From contig NW_024041151.1 in NCBI RefSeq assembly GCF_014851395.1, forward strand, positions 28,527,832 through 28,591,831: a stretch of DNA of 64,000 nucleotides, in the 5' to 3' direction. How positions within the stretch are numbered: position 1 is the stretch's first letter; every line of letters starts with the position of its first letter. Below are positions 61,763 through 64,000 of this stretch, piece after piece. The notes beneath the pieces were generated by a model, which was not told the DNA's origin, made no database searches, and saw only the letters and a program-made list of their open reading frames with translations. Position numbers and translations under genes: made by a program. The stretch comes from Micropterus salmoides (Eukaryota; Chordata; Actinopteri; Centrarchiformes; Centrarchidae).

Positions 61763-62384
61763 GTAATTTACTCTCATAAAAGCAGTCTTACAAGCTCCTG
61801 TTTTGTGTCCAACATAAGGTAAAAAAATATAATTGATTAAATAATTATGCTGTACATGCTGGAACAGTGAGTGAGGAGGGTGTTTTTCGTGGTCAGTTTT
61901 GCACTCTGAGCGAGAGTCACACAAACAAAACAAAACAAAGCACATGCAAAGAACAGAAGAGAATCGCTGACAAACCTGCTCAACAAAGTAGTGACTGCCG
62001 TTCCCACTGAGGACACTGACAGGAAAAACACTAGCAGCCTGAAAAATGTACACTTCAACATACCTTCAGATGCCAACTCTCAGTTTGCTGTCTGATTCTT
62101 AGTAGTGTAAGAAAACAGCTACAAGGGCTCCACCAGTACCCATCAACCACAGCTGCTGAACTCTGTTTACATGATGCTAAAGATGCTACATTTAGGTTCA
62201 CTTCACTTTAGGTTTTCTCTGAAATGAAATGTCCACTGAATGACTGAAAATGACATAACTGGCTGGAAAGAAACTGATACCAAGAAACAATATCTCATAA
62301 TATAACAGCTTTACAATTATAACCTTGAGATATGAAAAATGTTTTATTAAATATACAATTTCATCTTAGTATTTCTCTTAATAT

Positions 62385-62520
62385 TCTGTGGCTGTGGCTT
62401 AGGAGGTAAAGCAGGTCTCTACTCATCAGAAGGTTGGTGGTTCAAGTGTCCTTGGGCAAGATTCTGAACACCCAATTGTAACTGGTGTTAGAGTGTGTGT
62501 GAATGGGATTAGTTTCTGTT
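62385..62520 (+). repeat. tRNA-derived SINE-like repeat
   Basis: It contains an A-box-like tggcttaggagg (62395-62406) and a B-box-like ggttcaagtgtcc (62439-62451), about 33 bp apart as in tRNA promoters. It is followed by ttgggcaagattctgaacac, which is common in fish SINE-like repeats. It is not a tRNA gene: no intact acceptor stem is seen. Confidence 0.5.
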
Positions 62521-63354
62521 TCTTTCTTATTATATTTAGTTTGCTCTGTAATGAACACTGCAGCTTTAAGCAGGAATGTGACCCAATAGTGAGGTAAGAC
62601 TTTCTGACACACAATACTGCCATTATTAAAAAACATTCAAATGATGACTAACAGGTGCCTAATGCCTTAGTTTTGTTCTTGTGCTTCCTGGAAAACAAAC
62701 ACTCTTCATGTGTAACATAACACCGGTTAAGTGTGGACTGCTGCTTACTGAGAATTAGAGGACGAAACACTGGAAAAACAGCTGCAAGGTCCAAGGCAAG
62801 GGTTAATCCAGGTAATGAACACACACACACACACGCAAACACACACACGACAGAAGGAGCAGTGTAAACACTAAACAGACTCAAACACTCAAGCATCTTA
62901 ATTTGCAGGAATACACTAACTTGAAGTTCCTCTGAAATTATGACACACACTTTCATACAATCCAAATTAAAACTCCAATACACACTTGGTCCACACATAC
63001 TCAACACATTCAAGAGCACAGGTGGGTGGTGATAATCTTACCTCATTCATGAGGAAAGCCGCAAGTGTCAGGTATCAATTAGCAGAAGGCACACAAAAAA
63101 AAAACACTCGCTACACACATGCTCCATTGGGAACTCACACACCATCCACCCAAACACACACACACACACACACACAAAACTTTAAGCAGGCAGACGGGTT
63201 TCCTTTGCTCACCACCTTAAAAGCTGCCCTTAGTTGAATACATTTTTATCTGATCCAAACTCTATCTGAGAGCAGCACAAACTCTAAACACTAAATCTGA
63301 TCTGTTAAGACAAACTGTTTCCTATGCTACTACATCAGCTACTTTGTCTACAGA
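62521..63354. other. Upstream region with short (CA)n tracts
   Basis: (CA)n at about 62819-62850 and 63153-63175. The minus ORF at 62648-63019 runs through one of them and has no domain. Confidence 0.5.
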
Positions 63355-63760
63355 ACTTTAAAGGATAGTTTGTTACATTGTGGGAGATAAGAATATCCAC
63401 TTTCGTTCATAGTGTGAGATGAGGCAAACAATATCAACCTCATGTCTGTGTGTACAGAGCCGAATGTGATTAGTCTGACAAATTAACATTGCATCTCATA
63501 TTTATTCCATCCAAGTTGTGGTTCAATGCAGAGCTACATTCTGGAGCTATTTCTTGACAAACAACAGTGTATCCATCCTCCCAGTAGTTCTGTGCAGCAT
63601 CTTGGTGGCCGGCTGCCTGGCAACCTCATGGTGACAACAAGACTTCAGGAAGCCTCTGCACGCATCTGTTGTTCGCCAAGAAATAGTCACAGCACATAAC
63701 TCCCCTAAAACTTCTACTGTCCAGATCTAGCAGCTGATCCGGGCCAGACTCGCCTCACAT
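63355..63760. repeat. Dispersed fish repeat
   Basis: Near its right end ctatttcttgacaaacaaca and tgttgttcgccaagaaatag form an inverted pair around ggctgcctggcaacctcatg. The left end, attgtgggagataagaatat followed by tgagatgaggcaaacaatat, matches the start of a repeat I know from teleosts. Confidence 0.45.
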
Positions 63761-64000
63761 TTGGTTTGATCAACATTGTGCTCGACATCAGGGAGTTCTG
63801 GGTGTATATCTCAGAGCCAGAGGGGTCCACAAATGTGCAAATTAAATAATTAAATGGCAGGGTCCTGTTACTAAATACAGTTCTGGAGCTCTAAATCCAG
63901 CAGCTCAATACACCAACTATAGAACATGTACTTTTTAACTGGTTTATTAAAGCCACATTTTGGAATTTGGAAATTATAAAAGGTTCTCTTAATTGCATTG

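Noticed and set aside
62385..62460. tRNA gene
   Set aside because: A and B boxes are present, but no paired acceptor stem or anticodon arm could be drawn; treated as a SINE-like repeat.
47411..64000. PDZ exons of the long Shroom3 isoform
   Set aside because: I looked on the minus strand for WGFTL, GDEVV.IN and RLVVRR type codon patterns and found none; they may lie beyond the window.

Overview
The window is nuclear DNA from a ray-finned fish, almost certainly a teleost. The basis is one vertebrate gene with GT-AG introns, long (CA)n/(TG)n microsatellites, and a typical teleost repeat mix (Tc1-like and hAT DNA transposons, L2/Rex1-like, RTE/Rex3-like and L1-like LINEs, a DIRS-type retroelement). 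I cannot name the species.

The only protein-coding gene I can support is shroom3, on the minus strand, running from 47410 (first recognised ATG) down to the stop at 6221. I reconstructed 24 coding exons. All are bounded by GT/AG and all 23 junction phases agree, giving one open frame of 5,913 nt (1,970 residues plus stop). Exon by exon it follows the order of vertebrate Shroom3: RPHSWH block, SPDQYSS/RGSMESL block, KRDSAYSSFS block, RSDSY/HERPNSW block, QLHTVIEKSP block, SVLEKVSRF block, the ASD1 actin-binding region (SYRDSLKDAQSK...KKRSYSEPENMNEVG), the EDLLERS block, an FPPPP/proline stretch, and the C-terminal ASD2 Rho-kinase-binding coiled coil. No PDZ exon was found in the window. The gene therefore either starts here as a PDZ-less isoform or continues beyond 64 kb.

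Layout. 1-6220: 3' flank/3'UTR side, holding a Tc1 3' end at the window edge, a hAT-like MITE, and a hAT-like element with a full-length but broken Tc1 element nested inside it. 6221-14881: ASD2 exons 20-24, with an intron 20 (9.5-14.7 kb) that holds several LINE relics. 14.9-28.97 kb: a dense cluster of exons 6-19. 28.97-33.6 kb: exons 3-5 and an antisense LINE. 33.6-42.0 kb: the large intron 2, with an LTR-like repeat, a hAT MITE, a Rex1-like LINE and a ~3.6 kb L2-type LINE on the plus strand. 42.0-47.4 kb: exon 2, an inverted DIRS/RTE cluster, and exon 1. 47.4-64 kb: upstream region (5' flank or long-isoform intron) with microsatellites and LINE, Tc1 and SINE relics but no recognised gene.

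The most interesting points are: the region that I recall as one very large internal exon in mammals is split here over many exons; the PDZ-less 5' end with a basic N-terminus; a 20-bp tandem repeat and a polypyrimidine tract flanking exon 1; and nested transposons whose target-site duplications can be read. Known biology of Shroom3 (apical recruitment of Rho kinase and actomyosin constriction) is transferred by homology. Repeat family names are from pattern recognition and were not checked against a library.
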